Shown here piece by piece: positions 1-13,900 of a stretch of 64,000 nucleotides of DNA (positions within the stretch are counted from its first letter, which is position 1; every line of letters begins with the position of its first letter). The translations under genes were made by a program, and so were the position numbers. Where the stretch lies: NCBI GenBank assembly GCA_018697195.1, contig JAGMWU010000042.1, positions 782,222-846,221 of the forward strand, in the 5' to 3' direction. The notes below the pieces were generated by a model. The model was not told where the DNA came from. It did not search any database and saw nothing but the letters and a program-made list of their open reading frames with translations. This DNA is from Certhia americana. Its lineage: Eukaryota; Chordata; Aves; Passeriformes; Certhiidae.

Positions 1-206
1 TCAGATGCAGATTGAAAATCATATGCAAATCAAGGCTTCAACATATTGCTGATGTCTAGCTCAATCTAGTTCATAGAGTTAAAAAAAAAAATAAAAATCA
101 GTACATAAGCATTTCATGTCACACACTCCTCAGCAGAATGACCATGAAGTACTTTTGACCAAGATAACAGAACCAAGAAAGACAGAATTATCTCGGTGTG
201 GGCTAC
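1..206 (-). other. WDFY3: WDFY3 intron 26, 5' part only
   Basis: Begins at donor gtagcc next to exon 26 and runs off the window. AT-rich, with a short A-rich tract near 81-98. No exon or repeat recognised. Confidence 0.85.
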
Positions 207-368
207 CTGAGTAGGTCATAGCTGCTGGGGAATCCCTGAAGCAGAAAGCTCAGCACATTGCTAATCGCAGTAATAGTGGGCTGGGACAGGGACATGTCTC
301 GAAGAGTCAACAGCAGTCTTGGGATGAGCTGGAATTCCCTCATTAACTTTGCATTTTTTGCTGCTTCA
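207..368 (-). CDS. WDFY3: WDFY3 coding exon 26 (residues 1530-1583; last exon in window)
   Basis: Acceptor gttttcttccag; one base completes Ser, then [17 protein letters not shown] ... GFPSSYDLL and two bases of Arg, donor gtagcc. The open phase shows that the coding sequence continues left of the window, where the second half of the protein must be encoded. Confidence 0.95.
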
Positions 369-3300
369 CTGGAAGAAAACAAACAAGATGGCCATTTAAA
401 TTTGGAGTATCCTCTAAATATCACCTAATCCTGTAAATCCCATTACTAGGCTAGTTCGTACCTTGACTCAGTGAGGAGTTCAATGAAGTGCTCAAATAAT
501 GACAGATGAAGCTCATAGGGTGCATGAAGCCAGACCTGAAATACAGAATAAGCAGTACATTTTGTACACAAATTGACCTGTAGGTTAAAAACAAGCATTA
601 ATAAATCAAAGGTTATGAAGAGATTAAAATCATTCATATAAATTTCTGTTTATCTGGCCATGAAGAACCACACATCAGTACCAAAAATATTCTCTGTAAG
701 GGTACCATGCTGGAAACTTATAAAGGGATCTAGACAAAAGATCTCACGCTGGTTTTTTTGCACAAACTAAAGAGAGAGTGCAATGACTACAAAGGAGCTA
801 TGGGGATTTAAAAGACTGTGTTACATTTACTTGGTTTAAGTGAAGGTTTATGTCTTCGTAAAATTAACTTACTATTTTCCACCCAGATTAAACTCAAGGT
901 CCTCCCTGATTTTATTTTTTACCCAGCATTGCCTGCACTTATGTATTTAGATTCTCTGCCAAAACCCCCAAAATATTAATTGTTCAATCAATAGAAGTAA
1001 TAGAAGAAATAAAGCCAGAAAGCTCACAGTTACAGCTGCAGATCTGAAAATTGATTTGCTATTGAACAAAGCATAACTAATACTTGTGCTCTGGTGTATA
1101 AAACTGGATTAAATGAAAAACTTTTTAGCTTTTGCTTTTCCTCTAATCATATAATTTAAAATGATGAGAACAAATCTTTTAATTTCCCTGTTCTGCATGA
1201 GCAAGAACATCCAATTTATCCAAATTAAGTGAAATATTTGGGTCACTGATTTCTGAATAAAGTAAATAATTAAAAAAATCTCAAAAAACTGAAAAAACAA
1301 CAGCCAAAATCTCAGACTTATGGGACGTTTCTTGTTAGAAAGGTTTCCAGGAATGCTTTGAAATACTCAAATAAACATCTAAAAAAAGGAAATGGTTAAG
1401 TCTACCAAGTCATTTGTGCAAAACTGACTTGCAATATTAAGTCAGCCTCTTATGGTTTGCTTAGGAGTGGTAGTAGGGTATTTACTTATTTACTTTCATG
1501 TATGTGAGTCAGAATTTTTTTAGTCAATCTATGTCAGGTACAGATAATGCCAAATGAGCACACACAAAAGGGGAAGTTCTGGGAATCTTTTATCAGCCTC
1601 TATTGCATTAGCATTTCCCTCTGAAATTTGCTACTTTCCTTACTTTAACACAACACACAAGTATTTAATATGCAATGCAAACATAATTTTAACTCCCTTA
1701 CTACTAACCTTGCAGGAGATGTGTAATGAAATGATTCCCATGTGCTACATTGAAAATTTACCTCCTACTTTTATTTTCAGGCCATTTTTCATGCCTTGCT
1801 ATATGTAGAACAGTAGAACACCTGTGCAGTAGAACACACAGGTGAAAAGAAACGGATGAACAGAAACCTACAGAATGTTATCTTCTAAAACAACAAAAAG
1901 CAGAAACACCTGTGACACCCATCCATTGTTTGTGCAGTGATTCAAGCCATTTCAGCAGGAAAATAACAATCTTGTTGCTCAGCTGCTTTACTGCATTATA
2001 TAAGAAATAGGAAGTTCCCAGGATAACAACCTAATTTGCTATTGTTGAATATTTAAGGTATACTATCCAGCATCATAATCACTTTTCTGTGTAGCTCTAC
2101 ATACTTCAAAATCACAGAGCAGGTCCTGGAAGGCAGCAGAATTTGGGATAATGGATGTCTCATGCCCGCTGTCAACAGTTCCCACCAAGGAAAAGGTCAG
2201 GTGGAGTATGTGGCTGTTCAGAAGGGAGCGTTTCTTCTTTAACAGCATTGCCAGCAGCTTGAAAAAGTAAACAGAAGAGGAATCAGTCCTGTGATCAAAC
2301 AGCAATATTGTCTAAGCACACAGGAGAACAGATGAAATGTCTGTGTTCCTTTTGAGAGGGCCCTTAAAGCATGCCTCCTGGTTGACACTCTTGATGAAAG
2401 AGTTTGAAAGTGCCATTACAGTTCATTACAAAAGCGGTACATCCAGGACATCTCTCCAGCTCATAAAACATCTGTTTACACCACACACAGGATCTAGGCC
2501 CTGAGGATTATGGATACACACACCCCTCTCAGCTCTCTGGTAGTCAGTCCCAGTTTAAGACAGCACATCATCAAACAGTTGTATTCCTGGACAGCAAACA
2601 TGGACAGGGCAGACAAATAGAGCAGGCCTAGAACAATGCATACCCAGATGAGAGGTAGTCTGCACTGAAAAAAAGTCATATAAATCTGAATAAGCCTCTT
2701 TTTTCCTTGTTACACTTCATTCCCCTAGGCATGGCTACAGTCCCCACTTCTGCTCTAACTTCTTATAATCTGGGCTGGGAAAGAACCATTTGCCATATTT
2801 ACTGTTACAGTTTCTTGCCTTCTGAAGCAAACTTGTTTAAACACTGAACAACCTGGCCTGTTCAGCTTTACCATCCTCACTGAAACACTAAAGAAACAGA
2901 TTTCTGGGAATTGCCCTCAAACCACACTATTTGCTGATGTCAATACAAGTGGAATGTAAGGTCATTTGTGATGATCCACTGACTACTCTTGGTACAAGAA
3001 GGATACTGTCTAGACTTGTTTGGTCACAGTAAGCCAAGGTCTGCACCAGGCTCCTTGGAATGATATGTTTTGATGTAACTGCACCAGGCATTAGCATTAC
3101 GAGGTTTGTAAATACAAAACCACAGAACTTTCCATTTCAGTAAAGCAGCCTACATAAGAAACATAAAACACATTGCTCATGTGAAGACCTTTTCAAATCA
3201 GTCAAGCAATCCTTCTGCATAACTGATCACCTTTTCCCCATCACAAAGGAGAATTAATGTCTTCAGCTTGAAAGGAAACAGCATCACTACTACAAAATCT

Positions 3301-6300
3301 GTGCAGTCTCCTTAAAAGGATGCTTCTAGGAGTTCACTTGTTTGGTTTTTTTTATGTGTCCTTATTCTCTCTCTTGCTGGCACATCAGAGACACAAGCTC
3401 CCAGGCTTGCAGGAGTGGGTTCAAAATCACAAGAAAAGAATCATTTAAGTATGACAGTTATGCTCTTCCGTGCTGTTACTGAAGGCTCAGTTTCAGCAAT
3501 GAAGCTAAATGTGCTTAAACAGCTTACCAAAAAACTTTTCACCCTCTCCCTTAAAAGATTTCCTAAATAATTCATCTATGCTAATTAACCAAGAGCTCAA
3601 GAAACTTTAAAAGAAAAACCTGGGTTACAACACAAGAGACTTCCATGGGAACTGTGATGACAAACAGCAAAATTCAATTCAATCAGCCTGGTCTGTTTAA
3701 AGACATTTCTTGCATACCTGATAACCTTTGATTCTTTCCATCTCTTTGCTGGCCAGTGGATTGCTCTTTACCACACAGACCAAAGCTTTCACAGCTGCAT
3801 ACAACCCTTCCACATCTGATGCCATGGCTACAAGTCCCAAAATAGCAGCAGCTCCACCGATGTACTGCAGTGTAGTGGCAACAGGTTTGGGGACAAATGT
3901 TCTTACTCCTGAGCACAGACAGAGAAAATGAATTAAAATATATTCAAATCGAATGTTTGCAAGAAATAATTGTGAAAATGTGAAAGCAATTTTCATTTTA
4001 GCATTACTTGAATTATAAAAAGAATGTTAAGAGAAGAATTATGATACCTCAGAAGGAAGTGAAGAAAATATAGAACAGTTTATAACCTAAGATAATTGAA
4101 TATATTTTCATAATGATGAATAGACCTGAAGCATCCCATGTGAGCAAAGAAAAAGATAATAGTATATCCATAAAATATAAAAATGTTCAATAAATACAAT
4201 GATGCACCATTAACATTCATCAATCACATGATTTATCTTCTAGACCTAAGTTCTTATTGACAAGTAATTATTAACTTTGAAGCATAATAATTCTTAAGTG
4301 CTCAACTCACCCAAATAACCTATCAAAGCTGCACCAATGGAGCGTGCTGGTCCATTCAAATGCCCTGCTGAGTTATGTAGCAGCTTCACAGGTGTGGCAT
4401 TTTCATGAGAAGAAATTGCCAGCTGAAGAAAAGAAAACAAAGCATAATTTGAAGGGAAGATGCTTTTTTTATGCAAGTCTAAAATTCATAACTTATGAAT
4501 TTTCCTACTGTGATCAAGAGTAACATACAACAAACCCAGATTAAGCCTTTCCTCTCAGGAGAGATGCTCCATTCCTCTGATCATCTTGGTGGTCTTCCCT
4601 GGACTCACTCCAGTAAGTCCCTGTCCCTCCTGTGCTGTGACCCTAGAGCTGGATGCAGTGCTCCAGGTTGGCTCTCACCAGAGCAGAGCAGAGGGGAAGA
4701 ATCCCTTCCCTCCCCTGCTGCCCGTGGGGCTCTGGATGCAGCCCAGGACACATTTGGCTTTCTGGGCTGAGTGCTCATGGCTGGGTCATGTCCAGCCTCT
4801 CCTCCATCAGCACCCCCAAGTCCTTCTGGGCAGGGCTGCCCTCAATCTGTTCATCCCCCAGGCTGGATTGATACCAGGGGCTACCCTGACCCAGGTGCAA
4901 CACACCTTGCACCTGGTCTTGTAAAACCTTATGAGCTTTCAATTGGCTCACTTTTCTGGGCCCTGCAACTCATCCAGATCCCTCTGGATGGAGTCCTTGC
5001 AGTGTGTCAACAGCACCACGCAGCTTAGTTTCATCAGAGAATGTGCTGAGGGTGCACATGATCCCTCACTGTTATTAATGAAGGTATTAAACAATACTGG
5101 TCCCCACATGGACTCCTGAGGGACAGCACTTGTTACCAGTTTCCATTGGGACTCTGAGCCATTGACCACTACCCAGTGGATGCAACTATCCAAACACTTT
5201 CTTATTCGTCTTAACACCCCACCCACTGAAGCCATCTTTCTCCAATTTAGAGAGAAAGATGTTGTGGGAGAAAGATGTATTTTCCAACATACCTGTTTGG
5301 CAATAGCTTTACTATCCAACTTGTTGTAAATCTTCCTTATTTTTGCCACTGTAAATGAAGAAACTGACAGCGCATAGAGACCAAAGGAGACCTTCTCTTC
5401 TGGTACCAAAGATACCGGTGATGGATTGATTCCTTCAGACTTTGAATCTTTACCTTAAAGACAAAAGAGAAGTTCCCTTCATTAATGGCATTTTCTTTCA
5501 AATTTGAATGGTCTTTCTTTTAAATTTGAAGAGTAAAATCTTAAGCAACTTATACTGCAGAACAGGTACAAAAGGAAGATTTTACAAATAGCTGAGATGT
5601 CCAGCCTGAGGGCTGTAAAGTTCCTTTCTGAAGGAAAACAAAGCTACCAAAAACCAGAGAAGCATTTGGTAAATCTGCATCTTTGCCTGTGAGAACTCAC
5701 TTTTTACTACTGTTTGACAGGAAAGATGCCTTGGAATGGTATGAGACTATGTAAGATTCAAAGAGAATATATAACCATAGCTTTAAAATTTTGTTTCCTG
5801 TCTAATTTCATTTTCTCCAGATCACCATCGCATACAGTACGAATAATGACAGCTTTAAGCCTTTCTAACTGGTTTAAAACCAAAGTGAGGAATACAAGCA
5901 CCTCTGCTATATCTCACACAAGAATTTGGATTTCTCTCATCCTCTTCAACAGCAGCTACTAATCTTCTTCTTATGAACAGCAAGCTTTTCCTCCCTGCTC
6001 CTCCATACCCTCCCACCTCTTCTGCCACTATGCAGACAAGGATTCCAGCAGAGCCAGCCCAAGTTACCACAGGTGCCACCTGACCTGTACTTACACGGAA
6101 CATAAACCGCTTGGAAGCTCCCGACGTAATTTGGTCCCAGCTCGTAAATGGTGCTGACCCCTGGGGCAGGCAGCACTTCCTCCAGGAAGTGTGTGGGGCC
6201 CAGGCGCCACACCAGGGAGGAGAGCTGGCGCTGCGCGGGTGGCGTGCCGATGTAGGCGTACACCGTGCTGACCACGGGGGGGTTGGCAGAGCCAGAGCCA

Positions 6301-7889
6301 CTGGGGCTGCTGTGGATGTAGTGAAGCTGTAAGGGAGCAAAACACAGGCAAATTAGTGAAGGAGCGGTGGTACAGTGACAAGGTCAGAAATTTTGTCCAA
6401 AAATGGATTTGGAAGTTGGGGAAGGTATCAAATGATTGCTGCGTAATGCAGCGTATCCTGATGCTGTCCTGAACTAGACAGTGAAGAACATTAAACAGAA
6501 AGAAAACACAAAGAACAGAAGTAGCTGTCAAAAGATGAAGGTCTGTCTGGAAACACAAGAGAACATGAGAATTCTGTGCCTCAAGAGGCTGGATCTTGGT
6601 TCTGAAGACATGGTGCTCAAAGTAGTGTTGTGTCTCCCTTCCTAGCCTTTGGAAACTACACCTTTTCAAGCTAAAGTGCAAACATGATGAACTAAATTCA
6701 GCAAGACTTTTCAAGCAATTAAACAAATATATGAGTAAGATTCTGGCTGGTATATAAAGACAATAACAACCTCAAAGGCGTTTTTCTATTTACCTTGTAA
6801 AAATTCTCTGAGCAGCTATTGAATGTAGTCATGCATAGCCAGAGAGATGGCCAGATAGACACTCATGTGTTATAGCTGTCAGCTTAACAACTTACTGTAG
6901 TCCTGCTCTTGCAAAAGGAATACTGGGAGGAAAGCTTTGAAAGTCAACATGTTGCTTTACCTACAGCAGAACAGTAAGATTAACTATTTTTAAACCCCAC
7001 ATCAGGTTATGCTTTAACACCTGCCAGATGTCTAATGATGTTTGGATATCTGTTACAGCTTGCGAATATTTTGTGCTCAGTGGACAGGTCCACAGTGCTC
7101 TTCACTGCTCTGTGCAGTTTCTTCCACCTGACAATGAAGACCTTTGCAAATAAATGTGGTGATTGCTTGTTGTTTTTTGTTTTGTTGCTTGGGTTGGGTT
7201 TTTTTCTGATTCTGTTGAGGGGTTTGTCTTTGCACAGGGTGGTAGTGGTTTATTTTTTTTATTGCACAGAGAAAAATCACTCCAACCAGTAAAAATGAGA
7301 ATTTAAAGATTTATTTTACCTTAACAGTGTTAACAAGCTGTCCATCGAGGTACAGTGCAGCTGTGCTGTTCTTCAGCATGCCTTTACTCATGACCAGAAC
7401 CAGGTGATGCCACTGGCCTTCCACAATCAGGTCACCGCAGCGGAAACGGGCACAACAGGGAAGAATTTCATAAAACGATGATTCCTCACTGAAGTCATCA
7501 ACTAGAGGAAAAACACCAGTTAGTGGGCACCAGCAGAAACATTACAAGAGCTCAAAAATCTCAGGATATATTCAGACTTTTGACAATTGTATTTTACTTC
7601 TCACTTTTCCCCCTCCCTTTAAAATTTTAGCTGGAATTACTAGTTGGCCCAAGTTTTGAGTTTCTCATGCTGCCATGCAAGTCACAGTAAGATCTTTTGC
7701 TGTTTTCCTAAAGTAGTTTCTACAGCAGCAGTCACCAAGAAACAACAGATGTCTCCCCAAACCCACAGAGCTATTTTTCACTTTTCTCACATTTTGGAGA
7801 GGATGATACCCATACTCGCAGACTTTTCATTCCCACTTCTGCATCACAAAAATGACCCTTACTCTACTTAGAAGCCATCCCAACAGAAT

Positions 7890-7942
<53 letters not shown>

Positions 7943-10900
7943 TCTCCCAAAACCTAGGGACTGTTTCAACAGAAACCATGAACTTTTCAGATCTCTCTTC
8001 ATTCTTTCATACTGAAGGAAAAGAAACCATTAATCCTCTTACCACAACAGCTGCCTACACTCATTTCTTTAGAAACAGTACAAGGAAAATGTTAAAAGCA
8101 GAGTACTTAGAACTAATGTTCAGACACAAAAACAATCTCAAGTTCTTTTTCTCAGCCAAACATCTCTGAACACGATTCTTGCTCTCAAGAAGGGTCCTTA
8201 AATCACCCCATTTATTCTTACAAGAGATTGTCAGCACTTCCAATCGCCATGTTGTGCACAGCAGTTCCCATCTCAGTTCTTCAACCCGCTCAGCACTCAA
8301 CAGTACATCACCAACTATGATTTAGACACAACAGGGTAGCACTTGAATGAAGCGTGTCCCAGTTCAATTAAAGACCAGTCTTTATAGTCAGACACCTTCA
8401 GATCTTCTCTGACAAAGTCTTTTCAAATCCAATCTCTTTCAGGGTGTTTGATTATAAGTCCTCACTAAACTAAAAATATATGAACTGTAGCTTCAGTGCA
8501 GGCTAAAGCAATTAGTGTGAAGATAAACTTGCTTCCTTCTCTAAGAATTTGGTCCTCTGAGAAACACACAGTGCTTTCTATCTTTGTAATTTAGGACCTT
8601 TAATTCCTACTTTATACCATGGGCTTTCAGCTCTCAAGTTTCAGGTTTTGAACCAGACTTCTACAGAGAGAGACTACTGCATTTAATGATGTGAATGTCT
8701 GCTTACAGATTACTTGTTACTTTCATGGTAACAGTCCGCTTAGCTGTTGATGGGAGGGGTTTTTAATAACAAGAGTTGTACAAATTTTCTATTAGTGCTG
8801 CCTACTCAAAAGTAAAGAGCAGAAGCAGGCTCAGGTTTTTGACAATGATTTGGGCTTGTCTGATGAAGAGCTAAGCCTGAACCATATGCAGAAGGCTGCT
8901 CTGCTCCTCTCAGTTCCTCCACACTGAGGGTGTAACAGCCTGTCAAAACCAACTACTTCTGGAGTCTCCAATGGAGGACAAGGCTGGAGACAGGACACAG
9001 CTCATTCTCAAGCCACTGAATGCACTGATTGCTCTCTCTAGCAAATTTACTGGTATCACCAGCTTCACTTAGTTCTTCACTACACCTGCTATTTCTCCTT
9101 TAGTCACAGAATGAAGATATAAACTGTTTCTGAAAACTGACCACAGCATTAAAACATGAAGTGAATGACTGCCTTCAAAAAACCCTCCAGTAGGTTCCAC
9201 ACTATCAAGACTGAAAAAGCCTACAACCTATTAACTTATTATTTCCAAACCTCTTCAAAGCAAAGACAGTTAAAATTTGTACCTCAAGACCTCTAGAGAT
9301 GATGTCTAAAATGAATGACACAAGATAAATCAAAGGCAGAACCTTCCAAAATCAACGATGCAATCCTTACCCTGAATACATAATACCTTTTGGGTTTTGG
9401 AAAAAATTTTTCTTTTATATACAGACATCGGATCTTCTTTGGAAATTATAAAAGCTCCATAAATTAATGTTTACATTTTGCATTTTTCCATTGTCAAAAC
9501 CCATCAGGAACTGGTGAAGCAGCAACAAAAGTTCCAGCACACACAATTCTTCTGGATACTGGGCTTAAAATAAGCTGGCTGTTGCATCCCTATAGTATTG
9601 TCACAGCATTAGCTGATGATGTGGCACAACTCTTACCATAATTCTGAAGCAACTCTTCTTTAGTTGAAACAATCAGTGAGCGGTCTTTTGCTGAGAGGAC
9701 AATGGCAAGGCAGACGTAATGCTGCTCTGAGGAGTTTGCACGCCGCACTACAGTGAGGAGTCTCACAGGATGGTTATTGGGAGGTGTACTAAAATGTTCA
9801 ATACAAAACCAAGTTGAGTAGCTTAACCCAGATGCTGGTGGGAAAAACCTTTCACCTAAAAATTAAAAGAAAGCCCATTACATAGCTGCAGTAGGTACTA
9901 CTTAGGATACCTACTTGATCCTGTTCCTTTCTTCATATCAGCTCATCTAATATCAGCTGTTTCCTCAGATGCTGAAGATGCCTCTCTTGAGGGAATATCT
10001 CTCTACCACATACATCTGACTCCACTTAATGTCCTAGGATGGTCCCACTAATTCTATCTTATTGCAGTAAGCCTTCATCTTAGTTTTCAGACTTAACAAC
10101 TTTTTTAACTAAGTGACCATATTCAATTAATCCCACAGCATACCAGGTTCCTGTAGGGTGAATAACCTACAACAACATGCAAAAGTGATAGCAAACAATT
10201 TAGATGGGGCTTTTGTGATGGTGTGTGCAACTACATGTGTAATAAATGCAGTCAAGGATTCAGCAGAACCAAGTCACAAGTACAGCATTACAATTCGTTC
10301 AGCATTTCCTATGCTTTATGCACTACTTCAACTTTTCTCTTAATGCATCTGGGTTATTATGCATACACCTTGATTGATTACAATTTAGCCTTCTACTTTA
10401 AGCTTTGCATTTTAAAGCAATCACACATTTATATTTTATATTGCTTTCCACTGTCTTGAGGGCAACAGGCAACAGTAACGCACACAAAAAAGACACAAAA
10501 AGTTCTTGACTGTGAGTGCACAGTGTCCAACACCACACCATCAGTTCATGGCTAACCAAGAGCTGAAGAGAACATCAGATACAAAACCCTGCTTGTTACC
10601 AGTCATACTGGAGTACTCACCAGTTCCAATTCCACTCACAACGGCGCCATCAACAAGCCCTGTAGTAACAGCATTATTTGTAGGTGCATTGTGAGGAGCC
10701 AGGCTTGGCAAGAACAGGCAGCTGTTAAACACAAGACCCGTAACACACTGGAGTTTATGGAAGTTGATGTAAGTGGAGCTCAATACAAACAAAACACGGC
10801 TTAGGAAAATATACCATAAGCACACATGCTTCGTGACTTTATGTAGTAATGAAAAATAGGAATAAATTCTCAAGATCGCTCATTGTAAGTCTAAATTATC

Positions 10901-13900
10901 TTGCACAAAGAGCTTTGGCAGCGTATGCCTTTGGTGTGAATGTACAGAGTCATGCCCATGTGGCTCTATAGCCTAAGATGTTGCCTTGTGGGCACCCACA
11001 TCTTGCAGCAGCCTTTGAGTTGTTCTGAACCTTCTAAAGAGACTGGATCAACCAAATAGTCAAAAGGATCTGGCAACAGCAGACAATCATGTTCTTGTCT
11101 TAAGAAAGCATGCTCTCACACTAACATCATTTTCCACCAACCTAGCCATGTTTGGCCCTTACACGGACCACTGATGCTGCAGACACAAGGGAAATCAATA
11201 TAAGGAGAAAAATTCTTAATTTTTTAAAAACTTATTATAGAAGCCTTCTTAGTCGACCTGCTGAAATTACAAGAAGTCACAGCTGCATTATGTGAGTTAC
11301 TTCTGAACATGTTACCAGCACCCAGAAATCTCCTGATGCAAACACAATGAAAATTCATTTTGCCAGCCTATTTCAAGTTCTTATGTCCAGACAATTTTCT
11401 TTTTTTTTTCCTCTTATGAAGGATGTAGAACACAGGTTAGAGTAACATTTGTTTAATTAAAAAAAAAGCCTGTCCCTGACTGCATTGGATATTAAAGCTA
11501 GATAGAAAATGGGAGCTGCACCCTTGCTTTGCAGAGCTGAAGAGAGAATGTAGAGAGTAGAAGAGCTCCCAAGTATTCAGGTTTTTCTCTTCCATTTTTA
11601 TAACCAAAAAGACCAAACATTTTCCTTAAACAGATTTTGAGAATGGTGTCATGTTTTCATCTTCTCAACAGTTAAATTGTATTACATGATCCTCATAAAG
11701 TGCCTCACTCAGCAGGTGTTTAATTAGAGAGAAAAACAAGTAAGTGGTGTGAAAAGAAAAAATGAGCTAAGCATGATATCCAAGCTATGTTTCCAGTTAG
11801 TAATACTGGTTTTTTTTCAGTTATTTCAACTCATCATAGCTGCCTTGTCTGCTTTATTTGTATTTCTGATTTGCCCACTTTTACATTTTCATGTTCCTCA
11901 GCAATTTTAAATGGGTCTCAGAATACCTGTGCCATTCAAATGTTGTACATAAATCCCAGCAACCCTTCAAGGGTATGTTGGCATTCCTTTGTTTTAAAAG
12001 GGATGTGAAATCCAGAACTGAGAGGGTCCTATCAATGATACATACTTAGTTTTTTCACTTTCACACATGGCAAGCAAGCATTTTTTTATCCAGGTATTAA
12101 TGAACGAGAAAGTGGAAATTTATGTGACTTGAAGCATTCCTTTCCCCTCTCTTTATAAAGATTTCATTTGTTCCTTACTTGCAAACAGCCTATTAAAAAT
12201 TACAAGCATTCCTTTGGCAAAAAAGGAAGTAAAACAAACACTGCACTGCAGTGTGCCCCACGCCACTCGAGAGCACTGCAGGACCTTACCCGAACCCTTC
12301 CAGGGACGTGTCAAACTCGATGAACGCCGGTGTCACCGATGATCCGTGAAGCCTGATATCATGTGGGGTTGTCATGGAGACCAAACACTTGACTCTGGTC
12401 AGGGGCACTGTGCTCCCTTCTGCTGGCTTGAGCAGGCTCTTGCTTATCCGATAGTGGCTGTCCTCGTGCACACTGAAGACGCTGTCAGGTCCCAGACCTT
12501 CCACGGAGGTGACCATGCTATCTACAGGAGAAGCCAAGAAACAACACACCATTGCAAAAGGGAAGCGTTTTCAGGCTGTTTATTTGAACCTTTCAAGTCC
12601 AATGAAATTGCTGTATGGTCAGTGATCATCAGCTAGTTCAGCCTCTCAAAAGATAATGTGCTGGGCAGCATTGCTTTGATTACAGAAACACTCAACCAAG
12701 GCAGAAAGATGAACATCTTGCACAACACACCAAGGAAAGTTTGTGGCAAAGCCAAGAGGCCCTCCCATTAGCTCATGTCCTTTTTGCAGAGGGTCCTCTT
12801 CAGATGCATTCCTGCTACCTGACTTAATAGGGAGGGAAAATTCTGCTTTGTGCTTTTCAGATGCAGTAACGCTCAGCTAGAAGTCTCAGAGGTCATAGTA
12901 AGCAGAACAGCTCAGTAAACTTAGTTTAGGCAATTTAACATAACTTGTGGTATTCAGAAGGTAGCTTTGAATTCTCTTGCCTTGGCTAAAAACCTTCTAC
13001 TCTCACATTTACATAGTTTTCATTATTTATTTTTCCCAGTGATAATACCCTAATGCAAATACATATATAAAGAAATCAAACACTGGCCAACAGAAATTGA
13101 ATCTCTTCTAAAATTTACTGAACACAATAACGTAACATGAATTCAGTTAATTTATTTTGTTTATTTCATGATTTAATGCTTAATCAGTATCATCTAACAT
13201 ACTTTCTAGTTTCTTTTAAATAATTAAAAAAATTCAACTAAAGTTTTTTTAACAATATGGTACAACCAGCAAAACAATGACCAAACTGACACACAGAAGT
13301 AAATATCTTATGCTTTGGAAACTTTTCAACAATTTCTTTGTATTATAATCTGCTGAGACTCTCCTATATACATGAATAGCCATTCCCAAGCTCCACAACT
13401 CATGGATAATAATAGAAGATTGAGCAGTTGTTTTATCTGACACCTACTGAACCCACGAGAGATCCTACACAGATATAATTATTTGTGATGTATACATGAA
13501 AGTAGTGGAGAAAAAATGTTAAATAATTACAAATGCAGGACCTACTTAAGACTTAAACCCAAACTACCACCATATTTAACAGTTACTGTTCCTAAAATAA
13601 AAACCTATAATTACCTTGCTGGAGATATATTCAATGTAAGTACTACATTTCCCCTGACTTTAGAACTTTTCCAGCCCAACCGTTCTGGTGATTTTACATT
13701 TATGCAAAGCTGGAGGAAAGTTAGGTTTTTATGGATGTTTATCTAAAAATTTTAAATAGGTATACAATTGGGGGACATCAGTGAAACATTCTTTACACAC
13801 ATTTTTAATATTTCAGCACCTACTTCTCATTTCTGGTTCAAAACTCAGTGAGCTGGGTTTGTGCACTCGGTACTGTTTCAACAGCTTTTTGTCCCAGGCT

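Noticed and set aside
4495..5119. Several overlapping plus-strand frames, Pro/Ser/His-rich
   Set aside because: They are the antisense strand of the CR1 fragment, not a gene.
7644..7940. Processed pseudogene ending in the 38-nt adenine run
   Set aside because: The 75-codon frame upstream has no recognisable parent gene and no target-site duplication was found, so it was kept only as an open question.
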